Source: Neptunomonas japonica DSM 18939 (GTDB lineage Bacteria > Pseudomonadota > Gammaproteobacteria > Pseudomonadales > Balneatricaceae). From it: a stretch of DNA of 64,000 bases. The notes beneath the pieces were generated by a model that ran no database searches, was not told the DNA's origin, and saw only the letters and a list, made by a program, of their open reading frames with translations. The stretch is taken from NCBI RefSeq assembly GCF_000422765.1, contig NZ_AUGR01000018.1, positions 1-64,000 of the forward strand, read 5' to 3'. How positions within the stretch are numbered: position 1 is the stretch's first letter; each line of letters begins with the position of its first letter. The position numbers were made by a program, and so were the translations under genes. Positions 16,701 through 25,434 of the stretch are shown here, piece by piece.

Positions 16701-17159
16701 GTGGTGCCCGAATTGATGCTAAAGGTTATCCGCTTTTCAATGTTGATCGTAGTGTTAAGCATTGGAGCTTTAAGTTGCAGCACTGTATCAACATCGGAGC
16801 GCGGTTCGGCAACACCTAGACTCGCTGTAATTATGGGCATCTCTGAATATCTACAAATGCCGATTACCCTGCAACTTGATGCCTCCAATACATATCAGAA
16901 CTGGGCCTATCTGTCAGGGTTTCCGTTAACCTTGGAGGGGAACCCCATTGACTATCGACTAACACCGCTGTCTAAGGATTTTGAGGAGGGTTTTGTCGAT
17001 GATAATTTCGCTGCATTGGTAAGGTTCGCCGAAGACGGTTCCAATGGATGGGAACTGGTGGAGCTGTCTGTTGGAGCCACTGATGCGCCATTTATTGGTT
17101 GGTTAGAACAGTATAGTTTACCGGCTAGTCTGATAGAAAATATGGTAGAAAAAAGATAA
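16701..17159 (+). CDS. Putative lipoprotein, possible immunity partner of the upstream hydrolase
   Basis: 152 residues from a GTG at 16701; an ATG at 16716 gives a cleaner signal sequence (MLKVIRFSMLIVVLSIGALSC). The lipobox IGALSC predicts lipid attachment at the Cys and a periplasmic protein. The mature part is ~115 residues, acidic, with no motif I recognise. It is 21 bases after the CHAP-like hydrolase and in the same direction, the usual arrangement of a wall-degrading effector with its periplasmic immunity protein. The function is inferred from context only. Confidence 0.65.
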   Translation: MVPELMLKVIRFSMLIVVLSIGALSCSTVSTSERGSATPRLAVIMGISEYLQMPITLQLDASNTYQNWAYLSGFPLTLEGNPIDYRLTPLSKDFEEGFVDDNFAALVRFAEDGSNGWELVELSVGATDAPFIGWLEQYSLPASLIENMVEKR

Positions 17160-17262
17160 CGGCAACAGACATGCTTTTTCTTTAAGTATCGGCTAGGCAC
17201 GACCTACGCTAGCGAACGTTTATCTTCTTAAGGCCTCTAAATAACGCCAAAGCTTTCTTTGT

Positions 17263-17562
17263 TGCGTAATAAAGCTACAAGAGAAGCTAGCGTATTATTT
17301 GATAAGTAACTTTATGCGATCTTTCGCTACATATTTATGCATACTTATGCTGCATATTTCCCCATAACTCATTGTTTTTCTATTTGTGCTTATGGTGCAA
17401 ACAACATTTTTGCCGCTTGCACCGAAATTTTGCATAACATAAATTGAACCTAAGTCTGCATAAGCTATATTTTTGTAGTGAAACTACGAAGATGGTGGCA
17501 GTGCTATGTATCGGCGTAATCTTAAATATTCCAGTGTCAAACCCTTTTTAAGTTTGGCAGCC
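17263..17562 (+). repeat. Dispersed structured repeat, copy 3
   Basis: About 300 bases, collinear with copy 2: left GTAATAAAGCTAC, TATGCG/TATGCA blocks, CATATTTCCCCATAACTCA, a shorter central hairpin (GGTGCAAAC ... CTTGCACC), ACCTAAGTCTGCATAAGC, then GTAGTGAAACTAC, GAAGATGGTGGCA and CTTTTTAAGTTTGGCAG. Copies 2 and 3 are about 70-80% identical by eye over the whole length. It lies between the putative lipoprotein gene and the fusA paralogue, at the border between accessory and core DNA. Confidence 0.75.
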
Positions 17563-17772
17563 AGGAGAAAGAGCAGTACTCAGTCTGCTGATAGAATTGA
17601 AATAAAAATGAGTACGTTGGGAGCCCAGAAAGTGTTGAATTAGCAATGTTTGAAGAAAATCTGCTCTTTTATCTAAAAAAGGGCTTTTCTTCTATGAAAA
17701 ACCTCCACAATTACATTCGAAATCCTGTACTATATAGCGCATTTTTACGCCCCCTAACATTTGAGTGAAGAC

Positions 17773-19857
17773 ATGGCTGACTTATCACACTACCGTAACA
17801 TCGGTATTTTTGCCCACGTAGACGCGGGAAAAACGACCACTACCGAACGTATCCTGAAGCTGACAGGTAAAATCCATAAAACAGGTGAGGTTCATGATGG
17901 TGAATCTACTACCGATTTCATGGAGCAGGAAGCTGAGCGCGGAATAACCATCCAGTCAGCGGCGATCACCACTTTCTGGAAAGATCACCGTATGAACATC
18001 ATCGATACTCCAGGGCACGTTGACTTCACTGTTGAAGTTTATCGTTCTTTGAAAGTACTGGATGGTGGTGTTGGTGTATTCTGTGGTTCTGGTGGTGTTG
18101 AGCCTCAGTCAGAGACTAACTGGCGTTATGCAGATGAATCGGGTGTTTCTCGTATCATCTTCGTAAACAAGCTAGACCGTATGGGTGCAGATTTCCTTAA
18201 AGTTGTAGATCAGGTTGAGAATGTATTGGCTGCTAAGCCACTCATCATGGTTCTTCCTATTGGTCGTGAAGAAGATTTTGTAGGTGTTGTTGACCTGCTA
18301 ACTCGTCAGGCTTTCGTTTGGGATGATACTGGCCTGCCTGAAAACTTCAAGATTCAGGACATTCCTGCCGACATGGTAGAAGATGTTGAAATGTACCGTG
18401 AGCAGCTAATCGAGACAGCTGTAGAGTTAGATGATGATCTAATGATGGCTTACATGGACGGTGAAGAGCCTGCTATGGAAGACATCAAGCGTTGTATCCG
18501 TACTGGTACTCGTGATCTTACTTTCTTCCCAACGTACTGTGGTTCTGCATTCAAAAACAAAGGCATCCAGCTTATTCTTGATGCGGTTGTAGATTACCTT
18601 CCGAGCCCAACAGATGTTATTCCACAAGATCTGACGGATGAGTTTGGTGAGCCAACAGGTGAAGTTGCGACTGTTTCCACTGACGAGCCTTTCCGCGCAT
18701 TGGCATTTAAAATCATGGAAGACCGTTTCGGCGCTCTGACCTTTATTCGTGTGTACTCTGGTACGTTGAAGAAAGGCGACACTATCCTAAACTCGTTTAC
18801 AGGTAAAACTGAACGTGTTGGCCGTATGTGTGAAATGGAAGCTGATGAGCGTAAAGAGTTAGACTATGCTCAAGCTGGTGACATTTTTGCAATCGTAGGT
18901 ATGAAAAACGTACAAACCGGTCACACGCTTTGTGATCCTAAGCACGAATGTACGCTTGAAGCTATGGTATTCCCTGAGCCTGTAATCTCTATTGCAGTTA
19001 CACCTAAAGATAAAGGTGGCGCTGAGAAAATGGGTATCGCGATCGGTAAGATGGTTGCAGAAGATCCTACTTTCATCGTTGAAACTGACGAAGACTCTGG
19101 TGAAACTATCCTTAAGGGAATGGGTGAGCTTCACTTGGATATCAAAGTAGATATTCTGAAGCGTACTTACGGTGTTGAGCTGGTCGTGGGTCAGCCACAG
19201 GTTGCATACCGCGAGACTATTACTCAGCCTTTGGAAGATTCTTACACACATAAGAAGCAGTCTGGTGGTTCTGGTCAGTTCGGTAAGATCGACTACCGTA
19301 TTAAGCCGGGCGAGCAGAACACTGGCTTTACGTTTGTATCTTCAGTGGTGGGTGGTAACGTACCTAAGGAATTCTTCCCAGCTATCGAGAAGGGTTTCAA
19401 GAGCATGATGGGTACAGGCCCACTGGCTGGCTTCCCTGTACTTGACGTTGAAATTGAACTTTATGATGGTGGTTTCCACGCGGTTGACTCCTCTGCAGTT
19501 GCGTTTGAAATCGCTGCGAAAGGTGCTTTCCGTCAGTCTATGCCTAAAGCAGGTCCACAGCTGCTGGAACCTGTTATGAAGGTTGATGTGTTCACCCCTG
19601 AAGATCACGTTGGTGATGTTATCGGTGACCTTAACCGTCGTCGTGGCATGATCTCAGGCCAAGAAGCTGCAGGTTCAGGCGTTCGTATCAAGGCTGATGT
19701 TCCTCTGTCTGAGATGTTCGGTTATATCGGATCTCTGCGTACTATGACTTCTGGTCGTGGTCAGTTCTCTATGGAGTTTTCACACTACGCTGCATGCCCT
19801 AACTCAGTTGCTGAGAAGGTTATTGCTGAAGAGATAGAGCGTAAAGCTAACAAGTAA
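17773..19857 (+). CDS. fusA: Elongation factor G (paralogue outside the str operon)
   Basis: 694 residues from the ATG at 17773; the frame also opens at a TTG 12 bases earlier. It is a translational GTPase catalysing ribosomal translocation. The G motifs are present: [10 protein letters not shown] (P-loop), RGITI (switch I), DTPGH, NKLD and GSAFKNKG. Domains II-V follow to normal length. The segment [18 protein letters not shown] differs from the standard FCAVGGVQPQSETVWRQA of housekeeping EF-G and fits the second EF-G class found in marine gammaproteobacteria. No rpsL, rpsG or tuf lies beside it, so this is a stand-alone copy. Its leader contains a repeat copy, and a strong terminator follows the stop. 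Confidence 0.95.
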   Translation: MADLSHYRNIGIFAHVDAGKTTTTERILKLTGKIHKTGEVHDGESTTDFMEQEAERGITIQSAAITTFWKDHRMNIIDTPGHVDFTVEVYRSLKVLDGGVGVFCGSGGVEPQSETNWRYADESGVSRIIFVNKLDRMGADFLKVVDQVENVLAAKPLIMVLPIGREEDFVGVVDLLTRQAFVWDDTGLPENFKIQDIPADMVEDVEMYREQLIETAVELDDDLMMAYMDGEEPAMEDIKRCIRTGTRDLTFFPTYCGSAFKNKGIQLILDAVVDYLPSPTDVIPQDLTDEFGEPTGEVATVSTDEPFRALAFKIMEDRFGALTFIRVYSGTLKKGDTILNSFTGKTERVGRMCEMEADERKELDYAQAGDIFAIVGMKNVQTGHTLCDPKHECTLEAMVFPEPVISIAVTPKDKGGAEKMGIAIGKMVAEDPTFIVETDEDSGETILKGMGELHLDIKVDILKRTYGVELVVGQPQVAYRETITQPLEDSYTHKKQSGGSGQFGKIDYRIKPGEQNTGFTFVSSVVGGNVPKEFFPAIEKGFKSMMGTGPLAGFPVLDVEIELYDGGFHAVDSSAVAFEIAAKGAFRQSMPKAGPQLLEPVMKVDVFTPEDHVGDVIGDLNRRRGMISGQEAAGSGVRIKADVPLSEMFGYIGSLRTMTSGRGQFSMEFSHYAACPNSVAEKVIAEEIERKANK

Positions 19858-19878
19858 TTTTTCTAAGTCTTGTTTCGA

Positions 19879-19911
19879 AACCCCGATGATGCAAATCATC
19901 GGGGTTTTTTT
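19879..19911 (+). terminator. Rho-independent terminator of fusA
   Basis: A 12-base stem, AACCCCGATGAT / ATCATCGGGGTT, with a GCAA loop, is followed by a run of seven or more T. It starts 21 bases after the stop codon. Confidence 0.95.
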
Positions 19912-20065
19912 GTCTGGATTCTCTGTTTTGGCTAAGTTCGATAAAAACACGGCGACATAAAAATAATATCTATAATTCTGAATACGTTAGGGATCCTGTG
20001 ATTAAGTCCTCAATATGAGGTAATCCTACACCCTCATGATTAGAGGAATGTTCGATGGGTCACCA

Positions 20066-20210
20066 GCTAACCTTTAGCTACTTTTTTATGTAATCTTGTA
20101 CTGGATTTTCATCGGTAGCTTGTTGTTTCACAGTTGTTCTTTAAGCGCACTTATTGTGCGAACAACAATATCTGTTTTATAACGTAGTTTCTAATTGCTG
20201 TATTGTTTTG
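20066..20210 (+). repeat. Dispersed structured repeat, copy 4 (diverged, shortened)
   Basis: The core blocks TTTTTTATGTAATCTTGTACTG and CGGTAGCTTGTTGTTTCAC align with copies 1-3. A nested hairpin replaces the central one: GTTGTTC ... GAACAAC enclosing GCGCAC-TTAT-TGTGCG. After it comes TTTCTAATTGCTGTATTG, a diverged version of the 15233-15280 unit. The right-hand part is missing. It lies between fusA and the broken efflux gene. Confidence 0.55.
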
Positions 20211-20304
20211 AATATAAAGAAATTCAATCATATGGTTGATTGCATAACATCCCTGCTTTTTATAGCCTCCTCATACTTTTGTAAAACCTCAGTTGGTATA
20301 TGTA

Positions 20305-21531
20305 ATGTCTAAATTAGACAGTCGGTCTGGATCTGGCTTTAAAGAGTTTGTTGTTCTCGTGGCATTGCTTACCTCTTTGGTCGCGTTAGCGATAGATGCA
20401 ATGCTGCCTGCGCTAGCGCAAATTGGCGCAGATTTTAATGTAACAGACAGTAATGATACTCAGCTTGTTGTGGTAATGATTTTTATTGGTTTGTCCCTCG
20501 GACAATTCATTTATGGCCCATTATCAGACAATATTGGTCGTAAACCCTCCATTTTATTAGGTATGGGTCTGTTTATTGTTGGAGATCTGGTTTCTCTTTT
20601 TGCTAACGATTTTAATACATTCTTGTTGGGTCGGTTTTTACAAGGCTTGGGTGTAGCCAGTCCGAAAGTTGTCTCTATCGCACTGATTCGCGATCTCTAC
20701 GTGGGGAAGGCGATGGCACGTGTTATGTCATTTATGATGACTATCTTTATCTTGGTGCCGGTATTGGCTCCGGGGTTGGGCCAGCTAGTATTGATGGTTA
20801 GTGAGTGGCGCTCAATATTTATAATTTTTCTATTATTGGCTATAGTTTTGAGCATCTGGTTTGGTGTACGCATGCCTGAGACGCTTGCCCTAGATAAGCG
20901 TCGCCCGATGACTCTTGATTACCTTGTTACTAGTAGTAAAGAGGTGCTGACTCATCCCACTGCTATGGGTTATACCTTGTTGTCGGGTATCGTATTTGGT
21001 GCTTTTATGGGGTATCTCAACCTTGCTCAGCCTATTTTGCAGCAGCAATATCAATTGGGTGAACAGTTCCCAATCTATTTTGGTGGGTTAGCAGCCGCGA
21101 TTGGGTTATCGACTTTGGTTAATGCCCGTTTGTTAAGCCGATTCGGCATGTAGTTGTTATCTTTGGTTGCGCTAGGTTCTATCGTTATTTTCTCGCTTCT
21201 CTATTTGCCTGTGGTGCACTGGTTTGACGGGCAACCTCCGCTTAAAACGCTCATTTGTTATCTGTTGTTGGTTTTCTTTTCGGTAGGTTTGCTATTCGGT
21301 AATCTCAGTGCTCTTGCGATGGAGCCTTTGGGTCATATAGCGGGTATCGGCGCGGGTCTGGTTAGTTCTTTATCTACCTTGCTGGGTGTGATCCCAGGAG
21401 TAATTATTGGACAGCTTTATAATAATACTCTCTATCCCATGGTGATTGGCTATCTAATTCTTTTCAGTCTGGGTTTTTTGCTCGGCTTACGGCTTTATAG
21501 AAATGCAGTAGGAAAAGTTAAAGTGGTGTGA
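20305..21531 (+). pseudogene. Bcr/CflA-family drug efflux MFS transporter, interrupted by an in-frame TAG
   Basis: Start ATG at 20305. The frame runs through a typical 12-helix MFS drug/H+ antiporter of ~408 residues. Motif A is present (GPLSDNIGRKPS) and motif C-like MMTIFILVPVLAPGLGQ. A single TAG at 21151-21153, after SRFGM, splits it into 283 and 125 residues without any frame change. Helices 9-12 lie after the stop. A CAG, AAG or TGG to TAG change would explain it; suppression or sequencing error cannot be excluded. Without read-through the truncated protein should not transport. I call it a recent pseudogene. Confidence 0.8.
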
Positions 21532-21918
21532 AGAGCTGATTTAAGACCTTAATATATCGGCCGCCCTCTCGATAAAAAGCTATAAACGGGGGGTGTCCTT
21601 CCACTCATTCGGCGCATGTATGGTTTATATTTTCTGATATGAAATCATGCAGTAATCTGAGCCTGTGTGACGTTGTTGGGTTTCTAAGCCTTAACAGATA
21701 TAAGTTCAGTTCAGTGGTTTCAAAGTTCTGTAATATTGGCATGACTCTTTTTGAGTTAATAAACCGCGGCATTATTTATCGTTGTGTTAGCGGCTTCTTT
21801 ATACAGGTGGTATTGCTGATTGGCGTCTTGAAAAAACCAAGCTGATATTGCTTGGTGTCCTGCGTACAATGTTTACTTTGCTACATAGCAGTTTTCAAAA
21901 ATATTTTAGGAATTGATA
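21532..21918. other. Gene-free region upstream of the Met/His-rich protein gene
   Basis: About 390 bases. A 68-codon frame at 21639-21845 lacks a ribosome site and coding character. No repeat copy or hairpin terminator was recognised. The promoter of the 21919 gene is expected near its 3' end, and GCTTTAGG-type ribosome sequence TTTTAGGAATTG precedes the ATG. Confidence 0.4.
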
Positions 21919-22212
21919 ATGAAGAAGAAATTCAGCGTATTGGTTGCCGTTCCCGCACTAATATTAGCGTTTTCTGCGCAGGCTCACGATGAGAAAGAGC
22001 ACATGAAAACAGCAGAAAGTCCAGACTGTGCGGCTATGAGTGGCATGGATCATAGTAAAATGGATATGAATGACCCTGTTGTCATGGCGATGATGACGCA
22101 GTGTATGAGCACTGTGGAACATGGCGAGGAAGAATCTGACGCTGCTTCTCATGCCCATAGCCATAGCGATCATATGACAGGTGCAGGGAAGGCTGGTGAG
22201 TCTTCTCAGTAA
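21919..22212 (+). CDS. Small periplasmic Met/His-rich protein, possible copper-binding
   Basis: 97 residues from the ATG at 21919 (TAGGAATTGATA before it). A signal peptide ends at SAQA-HDEKEH. The mature ~75 residues are rich in Met, His and Asp/Glu: SGMDHSKMDMNDPVVMAMM, HGEEESDAASHAHSHSDHM, plus two cysteines (DCAAM, QCM). Such clusters bind Cu(I)/Cu(II) in small periplasmic copper proteins, so metal buffering or delivery is inferred. The next gene, 56 bases downstream, encodes a cytochrome c, which would fit a copper/respiratory unit. Confidence 0.75.
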   Translation: MKKKFSVLVAVPALILAFSAQAHDEKEHMKTAESPDCAAMSGMDHSKMDMNDPVVMAMMTQCMSTVEHGEEESDAASHAHSHSDHMTGAGKAGESSQ

Positions 22213-22268
22213 TTAAATTTAACAAGCTTTGTCAGTAGAGCGGCAGGGTTGCTTGCGGCGGAGATGAT

Positions 22269-22832
22269 GTGGTGATCGTTTTAAAAAAGGGAGCTTGTTT
22301 CAAACGACTGTTAAGCGCAGTTGGGGTAATAGTCATAGGGGGAGTCGCGTTTCTTTACTCTGGTTTATATCCGGTGGGGGCAGATGATCCTCACTATGAC
22401 GTGACTACCTGGGCACTAGAAACGTTACGTGAAAGCTCCATTGCTCGTGCTTCTTTGAGTGTCGACGTGCCACCGGACCTAAGCTCAGCGGAGCGTTTGC
22501 TTAAAGGGGGCGCTGATTACAATGATATGTGTGCGGGCTGCCATCTTAAGCCGGGCGAAAGTGAAAGTGATTTCACATTAGGCTTATATCCATCGCCGCC
22601 AAATTTAGTGGCTATCCCCCGAACGGATGCAGATAAAAAATCAGAAGATCAGCGTAGTTTTTGGATTATAAAGCACGGTATTAAGGCTTCCGGGATGCCT
22701 GCATGGGCACCGAGGCATGATGATGAGCGTATCTGGAATATGGTGGCTTTTCTCAAGCGCTTGCCTGATTTAACGTCAGCTCAATATCAAATTATTACAG
22801 CGCGAGGCACCAATAAAACAGGGCATCATTAA
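22269..22832 (+). CDS. Membrane-anchored mono-haem cytochrome c
   Basis: 187 residues from a GTG (ribosome site GGCGGAG just upstream). One N-terminal membrane segment (LLSAVGVIVIGGVAFLYSGL) anchors a periplasmic domain. The haem site is CAGCH (in YNDMCAGCHLKP). A later Met in KASGMPAWAP is the likely distal ligand, as in class I cytochromes c. It probably carries electrons between the quinol-oxidising and terminal enzymes, or serves a copper-handling unit with the preceding gene. The specific partner cannot be told. Confidence 0.82.
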   Translation: MVIVLKKGACFKRLLSAVGVIVIGGVAFLYSGLYPVGADDPHYDVTTWALETLRESSIARASLSVDVPPDLSSAERLLKGGADYNDMCAGCHLKPGESESDFTLGLYPSPPNLVAIPRTDADKKSEDQRSFWIIKHGIKASGMPAWAPRHDDERIWNMVAFLKRLPDLTSAQYQIITARGTNKTGHH

Positions 22833-23054
22833 GATTTTAATGTCTAACTTTTGATTGATGTATATTTAGAGCTGTTGAGTTTTAATGGTTTTTTATTGGA
22901 GTGTGTCGCGCTTTTTTTCATAGCTGCTCTGGCTGCTCGGTGGCACTCGTTTTAATGTTGGAATGAGTGCGTAGGTGTGCTTTAACAGCTAGCCATATTA
23001 GCCCGTAACCGGTAGCATAAGCGTTTGTTTTTCTGGTGATGGCGTCTTCTATTT

Positions 23055-25088
23055 ATGAGTTATCAGGTTCTTGCACGTAAGTGGCGTCCTAAGCGCTTTA
23101 AAGAGATGGTGGGGCAGGAGCATGTCCTAAAAGCGCTAGTGAATGCGCTGGATCAGGATCGTCTGCATCATGCTTACCTTTTCACCGGTACGCGGGGTGT
23201 TGGTAAGACATCAATCGCACGTTTATTTGCTAAATCACTGAACTGTGAAACCGGCGTCTCGTCAGAGCCATGTGGTGAGTGTAGTGCTTGCCGGGAAATT
23301 GCTGAAGGTCGTTTTATCGACTTAATCGAAGTGGATGCAGCATCACGTACTAAGGTTGAAGATACTCGTGAGCTACTTGAGAATGTCCAATACGCGCCTA
23401 CCCATGGTCGCTTTAAAGTTTACCTGATAGATGAAGTTCACATGCTTTCCAGTCACTCTTTCAACGCCTTGTTGAAAACGCTGGAAGAGCCGCCTGCACA
23501 TGTTAAGTTCTTGCTTGCTACGACCGACCCGCAAAAGTTGCCGGTCACAATCCTATCGCGTTGTTTGCAGTTTAATCTTAAAAACCTGATTCCCGAGCGG
23601 ATTGTTGAGCATCTTCAATTTGTTCTTTCTGAAGAAAACGTCGGTTTTGAAGACCCTGCTTTATGGTTGTTGGCGCGCTCTGCCGATGGCTCGATGCGTG
23701 ATGCGTTGAGTTTAACGGACCAGTCGATTGCTTTTGGTAGTGGCACCGTTTATGAGGCGGATGTTCGCTCTATGCTCGGTGCTATTGATCAGCGTTTGGT
23801 TTACCGGTTGCTTGATGAACTAACTGCGCATAATCCACGTGATTTATTGGGTGTAGTTGCCGAGTTAGCGCTGTTCTCTCCTGATTACATGAATGTGTTG
23901 GGTGACTTGATTAGCTTGCTGCACCGTGTTGCTGTTGCTCAAGCTATACCTGATGCTATTGATAATAGTATGGGAGACCAAGAGGCAGTCACTCAGCTCG
24001 CGCAACAGCTAACATCTGAAGATGTTCAGTTGTTTTATCAAATTGCCTTGATGGGACGAAAAGATTTACCTTTTGTGCCGGATGCGCGTGAAGGTTTAGA
24101 GATGGTTCTGCTGCGTATGTTGGCGTTTCGTCCAGCGGATACTGCACCAAGGTCAGTGGTATTGCGGCAAGGTGCTTTAGTGCCTAAAGAGGCTGGACAA
24201 GTAAAACCAGCAGAGCCAATATCCCCTCCAGCTCCAGCTCCAGCTCCAGCTCCAGCTCCAGCTCCAGCTCCAGCTCCAGCTCCAGCTCCAGCTCCAGTGC
24301 CTGCGCAGGCTTCAGATTTAGAGCCGCCTCCGTATGATGAGTATGACATTCCCGCAGCAGATACTGACGATGAGGTAAGCCCGGCAAAAAAGCCTTCAGG
24401 CCAACCCACTAAGCCTGTTGTTGGTGGCCAAGATAAGTTGGAGCAAGCGCTTTCGTCCATAGTAGACAAGCCTGAACCAGAAGAAAAACTAGAGCAAGAG
24501 GTCGGATTAGAACAGCAGCTAGCGCCTGAGCTATTAGCTAAGCCTGAAATTATCGAGCCAGTTGTGCTTGCTTCGGTAACACCAGTACAGTCGGTTCTTG
24601 CTGAAAAAACAGAGGAAGCTATTAAGGCTTCTTCTGTTGTAGCGAAAGCTCCTTTGGTAGTCGCAGATGTGCCTGCGGATATTCCACGTACTCTGGCGGA
24701 TTGTCAGCTTGAAAATTGGGTGCTGTTATTAGGTCATGTTGGCTTAACAGGCATGACCGCAAACATAGCCAGTAACTTATCTTTAGAAGCGGTGTCTGAG
24801 CAGCAGATGGTATTTCATTTTCGTGCTGAACAAGATGCCGTGTTGGATGGTGTGCAAAAGCAGCGTATCCAAGATGCACTTTGTCATTATTTTACAACCT
24901 CAATTGAGGTAGAATTTGCTAAAGCAGTGCAAACAAGAGAGACGCCTAGCCAATATTTTGCTCGACTCAAAGCCGAGCGACTGGTGGTGGCTATTTCAGC
25001 GTTTGAGGGTGATAGCACAGTACAGATGTTAGTATCACATTTTAATGGCACGATAGATCGTGATTCCATTTTCCCAATTGACCCGTAA
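23055..25088 (+). CDS. dnaX: DNA polymerase III subunits tau/gamma
   Basis: 677 residues (tau). It is the clamp-loader ATPase and, through its C-terminus, organiser of the replisome. Walker A is GTRGVGKTS near residue 47; the zinc module has CETGVSSEPCGECSAC; Walker B is LIDEVHML; the arginine-finger SRC motif is in ILSRCLQF. A Pro/Ala-rich linker follows (~residues 385-420), then the tau-specific domains IV and V. A slippery site at codons 444-446 with SD-like and hairpin signals predicts a -1 frameshift to gamma of 452 residues. It heads the dnaX-ybaB-recR unit, 16 bases before ybaB. Confidence 0.97.
   Translation: MSYQVLARKWRPKRFKEMVGQEHVLKALVNALDQDRLHHAYLFTGTRGVGKTSIARLFAKSLNCETGVSSEPCGECSACREIAEGRFIDLIEVDAASRTKVEDTRELLENVQYAPTHGRFKVYLIDEVHMLSSHSFNALLKTLEEPPAHVKFLLATTDPQKLPVTILSRCLQFNLKNLIPERIVEHLQFVLSEENVGFEDPALWLLARSADGSMRDALSLTDQSIAFGSGTVYEADVRSMLGAIDQRLVYRLLDELTAHNPRDLLGVVAELALFSPDYMNVLGDLISLLHRVAVAQAIPDAIDNSMGDQEAVTQLAQQLTSEDVQLFYQIALMGRKDLPFVPDAREGLEMVLLRMLAFRPADTAPRSVVLRQGALVPKEAGQVKPAEPISPPAPAPAPAPAPAPAPAPAPAPAPVPAQASDLEPPPYDEYDIPAADTDDEVSPAKKPSGQPTKPVVGGQDKLEQALSSIVDKPEPEEKLEQEVGLEQQLAPELLAKPEIIEPVVLASVTPVQSVLAEKTEEAIKASSVVAKAPLVVADVPADIPRTLADCQLENWVLLLGHVGLTGMTANIASNLSLEAVSEQQMVFHFRAEQDAVLDGVQKQRIQDALCHYFTTSIEVEFAKAVQTRETPSQYFARLKAERLVVAISAFEGDSTVQMLVSHFNGTIDRDSIFPIDP
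24228..24296 (+). repeat. (CCAGCT)n hexanucleotide microsatellite in dnaX
   Basis: Eleven and a half tandem CCAGCT units encode an alternating Pro-Ala run in the linker between the clamp-loader core and the tau-specific domain. Unit gain or loss keeps the frame, so linker length can vary without breaking the gene. Confidence 0.95.
24372..24429 (+). promoter_or_regulatory. dnaX: Programmed -1 ribosomal frameshift signal in dnaX
   Basis: Three elements line up. A SD-like GAGG sits at 24372-24375. The slippery heptamer A AAA AAG at 24386-24392 lies in the correct frame (codons GCA AAA AAG). A hairpin GGCCAACC (24399-24406) / GGTGGCC (24423-24429), with one bulge, begins 6 bases later. A -1 slip reads GCC TTC AGG CCA ACC CAC and meets TAA at 24410-24412, giving gamma of 452 residues. 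The Escherichia coli dnaX signal has the same three parts and the same heptamer. Confidence 0.88.
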
Positions 25089-25104
25089 GAAATGAGGTAA
25101 AGAG

Positions 25105-25431
25105 ATGATGAAAGGTGGTATGGGCAATCTTATGAAGCAGGCGCAAAAGATGCAGGAAGATTTGCAGAAAGCGCAGGCAGAAGTGGCTAATTTAGAAGTA
25201 AATGGTGAGTCTGGCGCAGGTTTAGTGAAGATCGTAATGAATGGTCGTCATGATGTTAAGCGTGTTGCTATTGATGCCAGCTTGATGGAAGAAGACAAGG
25301 ATATCCTAGAAGACTTGATTGCAGCGGCAGTTAATGATGCTGTGCGTAAAGTTGAAACGCAGTCTCAAGAAAAAATGGCAAGTGTAACCGGAGGCATGGC
25401 TATGCCTCCTGGTTTTAACATGCCGTTTTAA
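25105..25431 (+). CDS. ybaB: YbaB/EbfC nucleoid-associated protein
   Basis: 108 residues, normal for the family. It is a small dimeric DNA-binding protein, encoded between dnaX and recR in most gammaproteobacteria. The N-terminal [18 protein letters not shown] helix and a C-terminal [18 protein letters not shown] helix flank the beta core with [18 protein letters not shown]. The GAGG ribosome site precedes the ATG. Overlap is absent but recR begins 3 bases after its stop, so the three genes are one operon. Confidence 0.95.
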   Translation: MMKGGMGNLMKQAQKMQEDLQKAQAEVANLEVNGESGAGLVKIVMNGRHDVKRVAIDASLMEEDKDILEDLIAAAVNDAVRKVETQSQEKMASVTGGMAMPPGFNMPF

Positions 25432-25434
25432 GCG

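Noticed and set aside
795..17562. Dispersed repeats as integron attC sites
   Set aside because: No RYYYAAC/GTTRRRY core pair spanning the copies and no integrase gene in the window.
21639..21845. 68-codon plus-strand reading frame
   Set aside because: No ribosome site, unusual composition and no recognisable domain.
22833..23054. Possible 4.5S SRP RNA upstream of dnaX, where some gammaproteobacteria keep it
   Set aside because: The conserved GGAAGCAGCC apical motif is absent.
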